Assembly: GCF_030272615.1 (NCBI RefSeq)
Contig: NC_081413.1
Coordinates: 22,136,501 to 22,200,500 of the forward strand
Direction of reading: 5' to 3'
From: Cryptomeria japonica
Lineage: Eukaryota > Streptophyta > Pinopsida > Cupressales > Cupressaceae
DNA length: 64,000 nt
Both the position numbers and the translations under genes were made by a program. Of this stretch, positions 1-11,525 are shown piece after piece. A model generated the notes under the pieces. That model was not told where the DNA came from. It ran no database searches and saw nothing but the letters and a program-made list of their open reading frames with translations. The first letter of the stretch is position 1; each line of letters opens with the position of its first letter.

Positions 1-225
1 GGGCTATCCTAAGGACATCAACATTCTAATAAGGCCTAACACACATTCTAGGCACACTCAACCTCTCCTGCACAAGAAATCACAACAAAAACACTAAGGA
101 CCTAAAACTAGGACCTAGTCTAGCACACATGAGCTCATGGCTCTTATTCATGTACAATGGCTTCATAAGAAGCATAACACCAAAGAAACAAAGAAAGAGA
201 AAGAGTTTGGAAGGGTACTCCTGCA
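1..225 (-). repeat. 3' LTR of the chromovirus (partial, cut by window start)
   Basis: These bases match 6276-6501 closely up to the shared end CTCCTGCA, after which the two copies diverge. On the plus strand the LTR ends in CA, as expected for a minus-strand LTR that begins TG. The remaining ~1.35 kb lies outside the window. Confidence 0.93.
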
Positions 226-240
226 ACATACTCCTTCTCT
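226..240 (-). other. Polypurine tract of the chromovirus
   Basis: A pyrimidine-rich run (ACATACTCCTTCTCT on plus) directly borders the 3' LTR. On the element strand this is purine-rich and placed where second-strand DNA priming occurs. Confidence 0.6.
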
Positions 241-248
241 ACACACAA

Positions 249-653
249 CTAATAAATAGAAGAATAGAGGAGAGCTGGGTCTATTCCAAGTGTCCTAAAC
301 CTGCTCTCCTCCACCCAAGTTGCTTCCGACTTAGGCTGTCCTGTGCACTTCACCAAGTGTTCCATGTAGACCTGGTGTCTAGTGGACTTCTTCACTCTTG
401 ATTCCAAGATCTCCTCTGCTATAGGCTTCTTCACTTGAGGTAAGGTATTTACATCCAAGTCTTGTAATACCTTAGCCTTGTTCTCAATCTATTCTGCTAT
501 GTCTCCCTTGTACATTACCAAATCAACAACATTACAGACTGGTGAAATGGCTAAGTCTGAAGATAAATCAACCTTATAGGCGTTCTCACCATATTTTGCT
601 AGAATTTGACAAGGTCCTACTCTCTTCATCTATAGTTTGGTAGGCTTACCACT
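249..653 (-). pseudogene. Chromovirus integrase tail with C-terminal chromodomain
   Basis: The minus-strand frame at 249-458 contains a chromodomain-like segment: a start of the form EEILESRV, a middle YMEHLVK and an ending ATWVEE, matching the spacing of retroelement chromodomains. This domain is known to tether integrases of chromoviruses to modified histones and bias insertion to heterochromatin. The stretch between this ORF and 653 holds a degenerate GPY/F-like segment (KRVGPCQILAKYGENAYK) with in-frame stops. The aromatic cage cannot be judged complete by eye. The assignment rests on pattern and on its position at the very end of pol. Confidence 0.72.
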
Positions 654-1479
654 TTACATCTTGGCTTTGCTCAAATGTACCATCACATAGTCACCCACCT
701 TGAATTGAACTTCTCTCCTTCTCTCATCCACTTTGGCCTTTATTTTTTGAGTGGATTCAAGGATGGCCATCTTAACTTTCTCTTGAACTTCCTTGATGGT
801 TTGAGTGAAGTCTTCTTCTTGCCTGCTCTTCATCTCCAAAGTACTAAGGTCTCTCAACTCACATAATCCCCTCGGATGTCTGCCATACACAACCTCAAAA
901 GGGTTTCTACCAGTGGTCCTATTCACACTTTCATTATATGCATACTTTGCTTAAGGAATGATTATGTCCCATGTCTGACCATATTCCTTAGTTACACACC
1001 TCAACAAATTGCCTAACACCCTGTTGATGACTTCAGTTTGACCATCTGTTTGTGGATGGTAAGCTGAGCTAAATGAAAAGTTAGTTCCTAGTCTCTTCCA
1101 TTATGTTTTCCAAAAATGACCCATGAACTTGTTGTCTCTATCTGAAACAATGCTTAAAGGGAGTCCATGAATCCTAACAATCTCTTTGAAGAAGAGATGT
1201 GCAACATAGCTAGCATCATGTGTAGTCTTACATGGTATGAAATGACTCATCTTGGAAAATCTATCTACTACTACATAGATGTTGTCCATACTTGTTTTAG
1301 TCTTGGGAAGTCCTACTACAAAGTCCATGCATATACATTCCCAAGGTCTGTTAGGGACTGGTAATGGTTGGTAAAGACTAGCATTGCTTGATCCTCCTTT
1401 TTCTCTTTGACACACTCCACATTGCTCTACATACCTCTTTACATCTCTTGGCAACTTTGGCTAATAGTAGTACCTCTGT
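654..1479 (-). pseudogene. Chromovirus integrase, zinc finger and core
   Basis: Integrase joins element DNA to the chromosome. The frame at 1101-1454 carries the end of the HHCC zinc finger (CGVCQREKG), then the start of the core with the first catalytic Asp in CMDFVVGLP and the second in SIVSDRDNKF. The frame at 654-926 carries the end of the core (NPFEVVYGRHP) and a charged helix followed by VGDYVMVHL, the start of the C-terminal domain. The region between 926 and 1101, where the catalytic Glu should lie, is broken by stops (TTAAG and TTATG on plus read as early ends). The VDRFSKMSHFIP block is typical of chromoviruses. Confidence 0.88.
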
Positions 1480-2219
1480 ACTAAATCCAAGGTTTTGTTG
1501 ACTCCAAAGTGTCCACTTAAATTTCCATTATGTTTTTCTTGGATGAGGTTCTCCCTCATGGATCCTCTAGGTACACACAACTGGTTACCCTTGAACAAGA
1601 GACCATTTTGGAGAGTGTAATCTGCATACTCACCATGGAAATGGTTCTCAAACTCTTTGCAAACCTTGTAAGCTAATGAGAAGTCTTCATCTCCTTCATA
1701 GAGGTCTTTGAAACCTTCTATGCCTATGCTCTACAACTGTAGTTCTTGAATTGTCAGTAACTTGCTACTTAATGCATCTGCCACCTTATTAAGTTGCCCC
1801 TTCTTATGCTTGATGGTGAAGGTGAAGGATTGGAGGTATTCCATCCATTTCAAATGTCTATTTCTGAGCTTCTCTTGAGTGTTAATGTAACTCAATGCCT
1901 AGTTGTCTGTGAACACTACAAATTCCTTTGGGAGTAGGTAATGCCTCCATTTCTTTAGAGACTACACTAATGTATACAACTCTAGGTCATAGTCTGAGTA
2001 CTTCTTCTTTGCTTCATTAAGCTTCTCACTAAAAAATGCCACAGGTCTTCCCTCTTGACTCAACACACCACTTACTGCAATTCCACTTGCATCACACTAC
2101 AAAGTGAATAGCTTATCAAACGTAGGTAGGAGAAGGATAGGTTTTGTGGCTACTTCCTGTTTCAACAACTGAAATGCTTTGTTAGCCTGCTCAGTCCATT
2201 TAAACTTAGTTTTAAGGCA
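1480..2219 (-). pseudogene. Chromovirus RNase H region
   Basis: No long frame survives, but minus-strand translation shows pieces in the order expected after RT: a segment equivalent to the catalytic start of RNase H near 2060-2110 and a segment with HRHLKWMEYLQSF-like residues near 1840-1870. Stops of the CAA-to-TAA and TGG-to-TAG type interrupt it several times. RNase H would remove the RNA strand during reverse transcription. Position between RT and integrase is the main support. Confidence 0.7.
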
Positions 2220-3274
2220 TCATTTGATGGTGTCAAGGACTGGTGCACATATGTCACTAAAGTTCCTCACAAACTTCCTATAGAATTGAGCTAATCCATG
2301 GAAACTTCTAACCTTAGTCCCTATTTTAGGTGTAGGCCAATTCAAGATTTCCTCCACTTTGCTTGGATCCATCTTCAAGGTTCCTTTAGACACCACAAAT
2401 CCTAAGTAGACCAGCTCTTGCTTCATGAAGTCACACTTCTCTAGGTTGATGGATAGCTTCTCCTCATGCAACCTCTCTAAGACTAACCTCAAATGCTCAA
2501 GATGCCCCTCTTTGGTTCTGCTATAGATGAGAATGTCATCTAGGTACACCACCACAAATCTGCCTGTGAAATCTTTCAACACTTCATTCATCAACCTCAT
2601 GAAGGTGCCCGGAGCATTGGTGAGTCCAAATGGAATCACAATCAATTCATACAATTCTTCTATGGTTTTAAGAGCAGTCTTCCACTCATCATCCTCCTTA
2701 ATTCTTATTTGGTGATAACCACTTTTAAGGTCTAGCTTGGTGAAATACATAGCCCCTCCTAAACAGTCCATTAGATCCTCTATTCTAGGAATAGGAAACC
2801 TATACCTTATGGTAATCCTATTGATTTCTCTTGAGTCGGTGCAAAGTCTCCACTTACCTCCTTTTTTGATGCTAGTACTACCAAGACTACACATGGGCTG
2901 ATGCTCTTCTTTATCAGTCCTTGTTCCAACAATTCCTGCACTTGCCTTGCTACCTCCTTATTCTGATAAGGTGTGAGCTTATATGCAGCCTTGTTAGGTA
3001 AGGATGCACTAGGAACAAAGTCTATTTGATGACTTATGGACCTTCTTGGTGGGAGTGTTGCAGGTGTTCCATCAGTCGCTATGTCCTTATACTCTTGCAA
3101 CATGTGCTTCACCTCCTTGGGTATCTCTGCCTGCAACTTATCTTCTTCCTCCTTTGGCTTCACAAAGATGGCACACTTCACTATCTCCTCCTCATGTAGC
3201 AAGTTTAAAAACTCTTTATCGGTAGCCAATAAAATACTAGGTGTTCTTGAAGTTCCCTCTTCAATCTCTGTCAA
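2220..3274 (-). pseudogene. Chromovirus reverse transcriptase
   Basis: Two overlapping minus frames (2807-3274 and 2220-2894) make up RT, so at least one frameshift lies near 2807-2894. The N-terminal part has LPPRRSISHQIDF and the QELLEQGLIKKSISP block; the second has the palm motifs FTKLDLKSGYHQIRI and the catalytic YLDD box in VVVYLDDILIYSR, followed by the thumb and YLGFVVSKG. YLDD is intact. The family makes DNA from element RNA in a virus-like particle. The length of the joined region is about that of a full Ty3/gypsy RT. Confidence 0.92.
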
Positions 3275-3358
3275 AGACTAAATTTTGAAGGTCTTGTTGT
3301 CCTTCTTAAAGGAAATGGAGTTCTCCTCTCCATCATAGATCACCTTCCTATCAAATTG

Positions 3359-3979
3359 CTAGGGTCTTCCTAGCAATAAGTGAAATGCATCCATAGGTAA
3401 CACATCACAAAGGATCTTATCCTTGTATCCTCCAATAGAAAACTCTACCCAAGTCTGCTCATTGACTAGCACACTCTGCTCATGATTCAACCATGTCACC
3501 TTGTATGGGTTAGTGTGGGGTATCCTTGTGAGTTTCACCTTCTTGACTGCCTCTTTTGATATGATATTATCAGTTGAGCCTGAATCAACTATCACCTTGC
3601 AAACTTTACCAAGAATCTTGCAGCTTACCCTAAACAATGCTCTCCTATGCTTGGGTTCATTCTTCTCTGGCTTTCTTATCAAGACCTTATTAAACATCAT
3701 ATTTTCTCCAATCTTTGATTCAATATGGTCCACCTCAGGTGTCTTGCTGCTTGAAGATTCTTCATGTGCATATGCAACCCTCTTTCCACTGTTAGATGAT
3801 GTAGGCTTGTCAGGGCATCTATATGCCGAGTGTCCCAATTGTCCACAATTGTAACACTTCATTGTTGCAAAATAGGAGTTACCTTTGTCAGTACCTCTAC
3901 CCCTATTTGGACCACCTTGTGCACCTCTTCCTCTAGAATGTCCTCCTCTAAGATTGGCTTCACTGCCATGCTCAGTCAA
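3359..3979 (-). pseudogene. Chromovirus Gag zinc knuckle and aspartic protease
   Basis: This open frame of 206 codons starts in the basic tail of Gag (Arg/Gly-rich), has a complete CCHC knuckle CYNCGQLGHSAYRCP near residue 40, a Ser-rich linker, and then the retropepsin active site in VIVDSGSTDNII near residue 130. It ends at a stop (CAA-to-TAG type) beside a conserved LLGRPW-like position. The knuckle binds element RNA and the protease matures Gag-Pol. The DSG triad is intact. Confidence 0.9.
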
Positions 3980-4030
3980 CTTGGTTTCTCCTTGGTTCCT
4001 TTGCTCATTTGTTTTGCTTTGATAACCACC

Positions 4031-4846
4031 TCAGTGATTCACTTGATCTCTACCTCTGCCTCTACCCCTGTTATTGGAGTCTCCTTTCCTTTTGTTCCTC
4101 TCTTCTACCTTGGTAGAAAGCTGATGACATTTTTGGATAGTAGTAGGAGTCCATAGGCTTATCTCCTCTTGAATGTTCCACTTTATGCTACTTAGATACC
4201 TATCCACCTTATTAGATTCATCTTCTTGGACTTTGGATATAAGACATAGCTTTTGAAACTCCTTTGTGTAGGAGGTCACATCAAGATCCTTCTACTTCAA
4301 TCCTTGTCTCTTCTTATGAAGTTGGACTTCATAATCCTATGGTAAGTAGTTCTCCTTATTCTTACTCACCATAGCTTTCCAATTTGTAATAGGTAGCTTT
4401 CCCATACTAACTCTTTCTTCTTGTAGGTACTTCCACCATGTCAAAGCTGCTCCCCTTAATCTTGATTTGGCAACTTTAACCTTTTGAGCCTCTGTCATTC
4501 CCTCACACTCAAAGTGGTTTTCCATGCCCTCAATCCATTCCATAATAGTGTCTATGTCCATTCATCAATTGAAATGTGGCAATCATTCAAAGGCTTTGGT
4601 GTTCAAGGCCTTAATAGCCTTCAGAAAAGGTTCTTCATTGAACAAGGGATCAAGTTCGGAGATAATGTCATCTATGTCTATAGTCTTCTTGCCTTTACCC
4701 TTGGTGTCTTCATCCCAAGGTCCTTGTGTCCTCTGATCCACCACTTCCTGCAATTTATCCCTTATCTCACTCATAGCTTCTTCAAGGAGTATATTCTTCT
4801 CCTTCTATTCTTCCACCTCTCTAGCCAGCTCTGCATTAGTGACCAT
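4031..4846 (-). pseudogene. Chromovirus Gag, capsid part
   Basis: Three minus frames (4583-4774, 4337-4561, 4031-4279) read in order along Gag. The middle one has the retrotransposon Gag signature: IMEWIEGMENHFECEGM, then KVAKSRLRGAALTWWKYL. The last is Lys/Arg-rich and ends in RGRGRGR, leading to the zinc knuckle. A possible start codon lies near 4842-4846, upstream of an acidic stretch. Frames are separated by stops, so this Gag cannot form particles. Confidence 0.87.
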
Positions 4847-4910
4847 TCTGCTTTCCCCTACTGATTCACTAGTATATAGAGACATACACAGTCCAACAAG
4901 TCTTTTACTT

Positions 4911-4923
4911 GCTCAAATACCAA
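4911..4923 (-). other. Primer binding site of the chromovirus (tRNA-iMet type)
   Basis: On the minus strand the sequence reads TTGGTATTTGAGC, close to the plant initiator-Met primer site TGGTATCAGAGC, and lies two bases from the LTR end. Two or three mismatches suggest decay. Confidence 0.75.
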
Positions 4924-4925
4924 TC

Positions 4926-6501
4926 TGATGGGTTGGTGCTCGGCATAGACTAGCCTAGTCTATGCTCTTGGATCCTTTCCTTGGATCACCTAGTTTTCTC
5001 CTCACACCCTAGGGTCTCTAGGACTTCCCTTGCTTGATAAATCCCCTAACCTTACCCAATCCAACCACCAATGAGTTGCTATGCTGCTTCTAAGGTCTCA
5101 CCTACTCATGAGACTCAAAACCCCTTACTATGGCTAATAAGGGCTAGGCTTGTTCTACACCTTCCAGGGTCTTAGCAAGGTTAAATCAGGTCTTAAACCA
5201 TTTTTTACATCCCTCCATGTGCCCCCAAGAAGTTGCTACCTTCATACTTTCTACCGATTTCACTATTTTGTGTTTTTGCTTACAAAACAAGGCTACAAGG
5301 ATTAGGACCAATTAGGCCTCCTACTCAGTCCTTTAGGGATTTCTCTCACAAATGATGCATACACAACCCAAACTCCCAAAATAGACTACCATTCAATTGG
5401 CAAGGGCTCAAGGATTTTCTAGGTTTTGGGCCTCTAAGTGGTCGTACAGTGCCTTGGGCGAATTTTGGGGTTTTTAAGGGTTTTGTGAGGGTTTTGTGGT
5501 CTGCCTAGGTCATAGTGAGTGTTTTGTGTTTTAGCCACCTTGTCTGGATTGGTGGAAGCTCCTCCTTCACACCAATGATTCTTCAAACACTCCTCTACAC
5601 CTCCTCCAAAGGGTGTACTTTCCTCTATCCAACCTTTCTCTCCAAGACCTCTACAACTTAACCTCTCCTAGTTGGGCACTGTTTAGTCTCGCCTAGAATT
5701 GGGTCTCTTGATGGCCTCCCTGCATTTTCAAGGGCCCTTCTTGTTTTTCAATATGGTACAATGTCTTCACTCTCATTCCCCATGGTTTCATGGTGGTTCC
5801 ACAATGGGGAATGGAGTTACGCAGCCATTTACACAATCCTGTCCAAAACTGGACAGTAAGAAGACAATTTACAAACTATTTACAAACACATTCAATCTAC
5901 AAATAAACACCTAGAATAATTTCTTGAAATGAAATTATTTACACCATGAAAGACATTCCACATAGTTTTGGATGTGTCTCAATCCATTAACTTTCTTGGT
6001 TGCTTCATTCAAACTGACTGGTAACAGTTTTACAGTCTCAGTTCGGTCTTTTTGCCAGGGTCGTATAATGTCTGACATCCAACCCATTAATTTAGGGTTT
6101 GCAAATACTTATACTACCCATACCTTGATTTGTGTGCTAAATATAGGGCTCTCCATGCACAACAAGGGTCTATGACCATTTTGGGTGGAAAAGTTGCTTG
6201 ACAACTTTTAAAAGTTGTCATGCATCTTTTGAGCAACTTTGCCATTGTTGCTTTTCATGACTCCTAAGCCTATTTTGGGCTATCCTAAGGACATCAACAT
6301 GCCAATAAGGCCTAACACACATTCCAGGCACACTCAACCTCTCCTACACAAGAAATCACAACAAAAACACTAAGGAACTAAAACTAGTACCTAGTCTAGC
6401 ACACATGAGCTCATGGCTCTTATTCATGTACAATGGCTTCATAAGAAGCATAACACCAACAAAACAAAGAAATAGAAAGAGTTTGGAAGGGTGCTCCTGC
6501 A
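4926..6501 (-). repeat. 5' LTR of the chromovirus (1576 bases)
   Basis: On plus it starts TG beside the primer site and ends CTCCTGCA, shared with the left copy. It has no coding capacity; small ORFs here are chance. It would hold promoter and polyadenylation signals of the element. A stretch near 5860-5900 repeats ATTTACAAAC-like words. Confidence 0.9.
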
Positions 6502-8285
6502 CTAGTTATGAAGCCACAAATTTCAACTCCAAAAGTCATTTATGATGGTCTCTTTATATAGTCCTCTACTTCTCTTGCAAGAGAAATACAAGAGAATGAT
6601 GTTCTCAAATCACTTTTCAAAGAAGACAATGCAAACAAAGAAATACGACATTGTGAGATTTCCCCAACACAATATGGTCCAAGATATAAGATGCTTTAAC
6701 ACATGGGATATTTTGGTGCTGGTCCTCTAGGCAAGCATCAACAAGGTATTGTTGAACCCATTCAGTTACAAACTAAGTCTATCAATGATAAAGCTAGATT
6801 GGGATATGATCCAAGAAAGCAATCAGATCAGAAGCACACATCTCACCATCAATGAAAGTGAAAGAAAAAGGTACTACCTTGAACAACACAAGAAATTAAT
6901 ACTCATCAAACTTAGGAAGAGTGTGACGATGAACAAAAAGAATTGCCCACCCAGAGAGAGGAAACAAATGGTAATCAAGTTCCAATTATATCAGCAATAA
7001 TACCACAGGAAGTAGAAGTCCTAGAAGATATGAGAGATGAAGTATATAGGATCAAAGATTTGTCTGCATCATTAAAGTTCTAGTCACATATACTAGCAGA
7101 CAACAAGTAGATGATTCATAAACTGATTCAAATGAGTATGAATAGGGTCCAGGTCACATCTCAGATTCATCTACTATAGAAACCCTCGAAGAATCCAGTG
7201 ATGTCATAGATGATGCACAAGAGCTGATACGCCTAAGAATGCAAAAGGAAATAGAAGAAATTAGAATAAAAAGACAAGAAGACTATGAACGATAGCTGGA
7301 AAAAGATTGGACACAACCAATTCCTTCACCTACCAACCATCCTAATGAGATAGAACAAATCAAGTACGAAACTACAAAAGAAGATTAAGAAGCTACAAAA
7401 ATACAACCTGTCATCAGTCCAGAAGAAGCTGAATGGAACAGATGATAGGGATTAACAGAACCATCAAAGTTATGTCCACAAGTGTGTCAAATACAAACAA
7501 TCAATGAACCAAATCATGAAGGAACTTGCAACATCAAAGATGTGGGTGTTGATACTATATATACCTTTACTAAGCCACTTGAAGATGAGTCAGCAACTTC
7601 ATCCTATGACTCTGATGACTCAGACATGAGCTCTATTTATAACAACAACTATTCAACAACACATTATGATTACTCTTTTATGAATGATGAGATAATGTCT
7701 GATGCTCCTATTACTATTATACCATGGTATGTATTCCAGTCTAAAGTAGGTGACGATGCTAGAAGTAGGTTGGTTGGGTTAGGTCCAGTAAATATGAACA
7801 TGATTTTTGATAATCATGTCATAACTCTTCCTGGTCTTGAGACACATACACAAGGTAGTCTTCTAGAACTCGACTGGTTAGTCCAAATCCGTGATGATAG
7901 TACTGTGAACTCCCTCGAACCTATTCCAACCTTATCCTTAATGAATTCGGAACTGATTGATTGTACTCTTTAGAACCAACCCTTGAATGTACCTACTTTT
8001 GCCAGTGACTATACATTAGCCTACTATCTCAATGTAGTTGAACCCATGTACTCTTCCACCAGCGAACATAATGAAAACATGACTTAAGCGGATATCAAGT
8101 ATCTTAGTCGCAAAGAAAAGAAAAATAAAAATAAAAGATCTGAAGGTGAAAATCACATTGTGGCAGTGTAAGAATCTAAAAAAGAGAAAATAAAGGATGT
8201 ACATAAAGGTGAAAACCTCTCTGAGGCACTTCAAGGTGAGATACTTGATATATTACCAAGTCACTTCTAGGAGAGATCTTCCATA
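6502..8285 (+). pseudogene. Tat-A protease-RT linker with G-patch-like remnant
   Basis: Broken frames match the Tat-C stretch 32361-34130. Near 6700-6760 the reading contains remnants of a G-patch-like segment (GILVLVL/QGIVEP), better seen in Tat-C. The clearest piece is the frame 7482-7973 (163 codons), acidic and Ser/Asp-rich with SSYDSDDSDMSS, ending in GLETHTQGSLLELDW. The linker is typical of long Tat pol proteins, its function is not known to me, and it has many stops here. Confidence 0.75.
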
Positions 8286-9330
8286 TTGATCGAGCCAACT
8301 CAGCCAGTGAACATTGAGAGTCAAGAGACACCACACATCATTCATTTAGCTCAATCACTATCAGCAGAAGATTTAAAAGATTTCAGCAACCTTTTTTTAG
8401 AAAATAAGATCAACTTTACATGGACATACTCAAATATGCCAGGACTAGATCCTGATCTCATCATGCATCACCTCTCTATTACACTAGGAGTTAAACCAAT
8501 TGAGCAAAAAATCCATAAGATGCATCCCCATGTGGCACTACTAGTCAAGGCTAAACTAAATGGATTTATCAGAGCTATAGACTACGCAGAATGGATATCA
8601 AATATAGTACCTGTATCAAAAGTGGACAAACCTATTAGAGTTTCCAACCACTTCAAGGATCTCAACAAAGCATGTCCGAAAGACAATTTTCCATTGCCCA
8701 ACATTGACATGATAGTAGATATGATTGTTGGATATGAGATGTATTCATTAATGGATGGATTCTTTGGTTACAATCAGATCAAGATAGCACCTGAAGATCA
8801 AGAAAAGACAACTTTCACATGTGCATGGGGAACCTTCTGCTGGAATGTTATGTCGTTTGGTCTAAAGAATGCAAGAGCAACTTACCAAAGAGCAGTAACC
8901 ACTATCTTCCATGATATGATGCATAAAAACATGGAAAATTATGTTGATTATACCCTAGTAAAGACTATCAAGAGAGCTACGCATATTCAAGAGCTAGGCC
9001 TCATACTAGATAGAATGGAAAGATTGAAGCTTCGATTAAATTCTAAAAAGTGTGCATTTGGAGTAACATCAGGAAAATTGCTTGGTTACATAATTTCAAA
9101 AAAAGGAATTGAGGTTGACCCTGATAAGGTCCAAGCTATAATGGAAATACCTCCACCCAAGAATATCAGTCCGATGAGAAGTTTATAAGGCTGTTTTCAG
9201 TCAATAAGGCATTTTATATCTCAGCTAGCAGACAAAGCTCAACCCTTAATGAAGGTATTAAGGAAAGGGATTCAATACAATAGGGATAAATATTGTGAAG
9301 GACATTTATAACAAATCAAAGAATATCTTT
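8286..9330 (+). pseudogene. Tat-A reverse transcriptase (catalytic box altered)
   Basis: An open frame of 300 codons covers most of RT: FKDLNKACPKDNFPLPNID, the palm block MDGFFGYNQIKIAPEDQ, then TFCWNVMSFGLKNARATYQ, and thumb residues LNSKKCAFGVTSGKLLGYI. The catalytic YVDD box reads YVDY near residue 219, so the second metal-binding Asp is lost, while the same box in Tat-C is YVDD. Several other family-invariant positions are also changed. The frame ends at 9188 by a stop, and the RT-RNase H connection continues to about 9330 with further stops. Confidence 0.92.
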
Positions 9331-9785
9331 CTAATCCACCCATATTAATGCCACCAATTCAAGGTAAGCCACTGATCCTATACATATCAGCTACAGATAC
9401 TTCATTGGGGGCACTTCTGGCACAACAGGATGACAATAATGAGGAACGATCTATCTATTACATCAGTAGAACATTGGTGTCGTATGAAATGAACTACACT
9501 ATAATAGAGAAAGCATGCTTATAATTGGTCTTTGCATCAAAAAAATTAAGGCACTATATGTTGGCACACTCTATTGAGCTGGTAGCTAAGATTGATCCAC
9601 TCAAATATCTTCTCAGTAAAGCAACGCTTATAGGAAGACTAGCCAAATGGGTCATAGACCTTACAAAATTTGATATTGAATATGTGGAATGTAAAGCCAT
9701 CAAAGGACAAGTTATTTCAGACCAACTTGTTGAGGCTCCACTTGAAGACAATCAACCTCTGCATATAAAATTCCCAGATGAATGA
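9331..9785 (+). pseudogene. Tat-A RNase H (retroelement type)
   Basis: Downstream of RT the plus strand encodes ISATDTSLGALLAQQDD and then YYISRTLVSYEMNYT, the usual RNase H start of Tat elements, interrupted by a TAA at about 9522. The open frame 9525-9785 continues with ASKKLRHYMLAHSIEL and AKWVIDLTKFDIEY and ends in the DQLVEAP linker. It would degrade the RNA of RNA-DNA hybrids. Confidence 0.85.
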
Positions 9786-10160
9786 ATCATGCACCTTACA
9801 GAAAAATCATGGAAGATGTTCTTTGATGGGTCTTTCACTCAACATTGTTCTAGTGCTGAGATACTTTTTATTACTCCCAAAAAATACTCAATTCCAAAAG
9901 CTTACAAGATTCTCTTCCCTTGCACAAACAACATTGCATAATATGAAGCTTTGGTAAATGGGATCAAGCTGGCCATCAAGCGGAAGATCGTTGAATTACA
10001 CATCTATGGAGATTCACAACTCATCATCAACCAAATCGATGACCTATATCAGACAAGAGATGAGAAATTGATGCCTTATAAGAGAATGGTGGATGATCTC
10101 ATGAAATACTTTACATTCGTATAATTTCAACAGATCCCAAGAACAAAAAATAGAGCAGCA
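9786..10160 (+). pseudogene. Tat-A second RNase H (archaeal-like)
   Basis: After the first RNase H a second RNase-H-like fold begins with MFFDGSFTQH and continues to IYGDSQLIINQIDD and RTKNRAADAMA. These match the DGS, xGDS and DA(M)A signature positions of the additional RNase H that marks the Tat lineage. At least two stops (TAA at about 9940 and 10122) break it. The pairing of two RNase H domains is established for Tat elements; its presence here is seen directly. Confidence 0.82.
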
Positions 10161-11525
10161 GATGCAATGGCTACTTTAGCATCTATACCACAACTACAAG
10201 AGTCTAATTTTCACTTTAAATTTCTCATGGAAGAGTTAAATTACCCTTCATATGATTCTCTCGAGTCCCAGGTAGTTTGTTCTATTATTGGACATGACTC
10301 ATCTCATTATAGCAACATTTACTCTTACCTACATGATGAAGTTGTCCCTACTGATCTTCCCCGCAATGAAAAAAGGAACCTAATCCTAAATGTGTCACGG
10401 TACATCATCATTTCTAATGACCTATTCAGGCGAGGTTTAGATAATACTTTGCTTAGATGTCTAGAAATTGAGGAGTCCCAATGCGCATTATCCGAGGTTC
10501 ATGAAGGTATTTGTGGATCCCATTCGAACGGTCTAACTTTAGCACAAAAACTACTAAGAGTTGGCTACTACTGGCCAAACATGGAGAAAGAAGCTATAAA
10601 ATTTGTTAAAACCCATGAAAAGTGCCAACTACATGGGCACCTTATCCATGCTCTAGCAAGAGATCTCATACCCTTTGTGATGCACTGACCCTTCCAACAG
10701 TGGGCATTTGATCTAATTGGCCAAATATATTCTGCATCATCTAATGGACATAAATTTATTATCACTGCCACTGAGTACTTTACTAAGTGGGTAGAATTGG
10801 TTCCTCTCATCAAAGCAACTGAGAAACAAGTAACTCTCTTTATTCTTAATTATATCATCTGCAGGTATGGTATACCTTCATCCATTATAACTAACAATGG
10901 AGGACAATTTAAAATCAAACAACACTGGTCCTCAGTATATTACCCTTAAGGTAATGGACAAGCATAGGCATCTAACAAAAACCTATTGAGTATCTTGCAC
11001 AGAATAGTGAACAAATCTGGGAAGGATTGGTATCTACAGCTCAATCCTGCGGTATGGGCTTATAGAACAAGTATCAGAATACCTACTGAGGCTACACCTT
11101 TCTCTTTGGTGTATGTGTCTGAAGCAGTATTACCTATTGAAGTAGAAATACCATCTCTATGAGTTTCCTTCCAAAGTCTTGTTACTGATGAAGACTATAG
11201 AATATCTAGATTGCAAGAGCTCGAATTGTTGGATGAGCATCGACAAGTAGCATTTGATCATCTCAGAGTGTATCAAAAGATAATGTCCAGAGGATATAAC
11301 AAAATGGTTCGACACCAAGAATTTTAGGTTGGTGACTTAGTTCTAAGAGAAAATCCTAAAAATCAATAGTTTCGAGACAACAAAGGGAAGTTTGAACCCA
11401 ACTGGCTAGATCCCTATATCGTTACTGCAACTTTTGGCTCTGGTGCCTATCAACTCTCAACATCGGAAGGAGAATAGCTCCGCAAACCGATTAACACCAT
11501 CCATCTAAAGAAATTCTTCACCTAA
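10161..11525 (+). pseudogene. Tat-A integrase (zinc finger Cys and core Asp altered, ~40-base deletion)
   Basis: Frame 10167-10688 holds the zinc-finger domain with HEGICGSHS and KTHEKCQLHGH; the first Cys of the CxxC pair is His here but Cys in Tat-C. A TGA at 10686 interrupts entry to the core, which goes on with FDLIGQIY and ITNNGGQF, where the second catalytic Asp has become Asn. Compared with Tat-C (about 15400-15490), about 40 bases are deleted at 10900-10910 between short AATTT words. The GPY/F-like tail (ENPKNQ, NWLDPYIVTATFGSGAYQL) runs to about 11525. Confidence 0.88.

Larger units (their letters stand above)
1..6501 (-). mobile_element. Ty3/gypsy chromovirus, nearly complete, decayed
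   Basis: A long terminal repeat copy at 4926-6501 is matched by its right-hand part at 1-225, and between them lie gag, protease, RT, RNase H, integrase and a chromodomain read on the minus strand, the gene order of a chromovirus. The primer site lies beside the right LTR (4911-4923) and a pyrimidine tract beside the left one (about 226-240), confirming the minus orientation. The left LTR is cut by the window edge. All reading frames carry stops and shifts, so the copy is dead. Its right edge abuts Tat-A sequence in the middle of that element's protease-RT linker, so it is an insertion into Tat-A; the other half of Tat-A should lie left of the window. Confidence 0.93.

Noticed and set aside
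3501-3854. 117-codon plus-strand ORF opposite chromovirus Gag-protease
   Set aside because: Antisense shadow of a frame with clear CCHC and DSG motifs.
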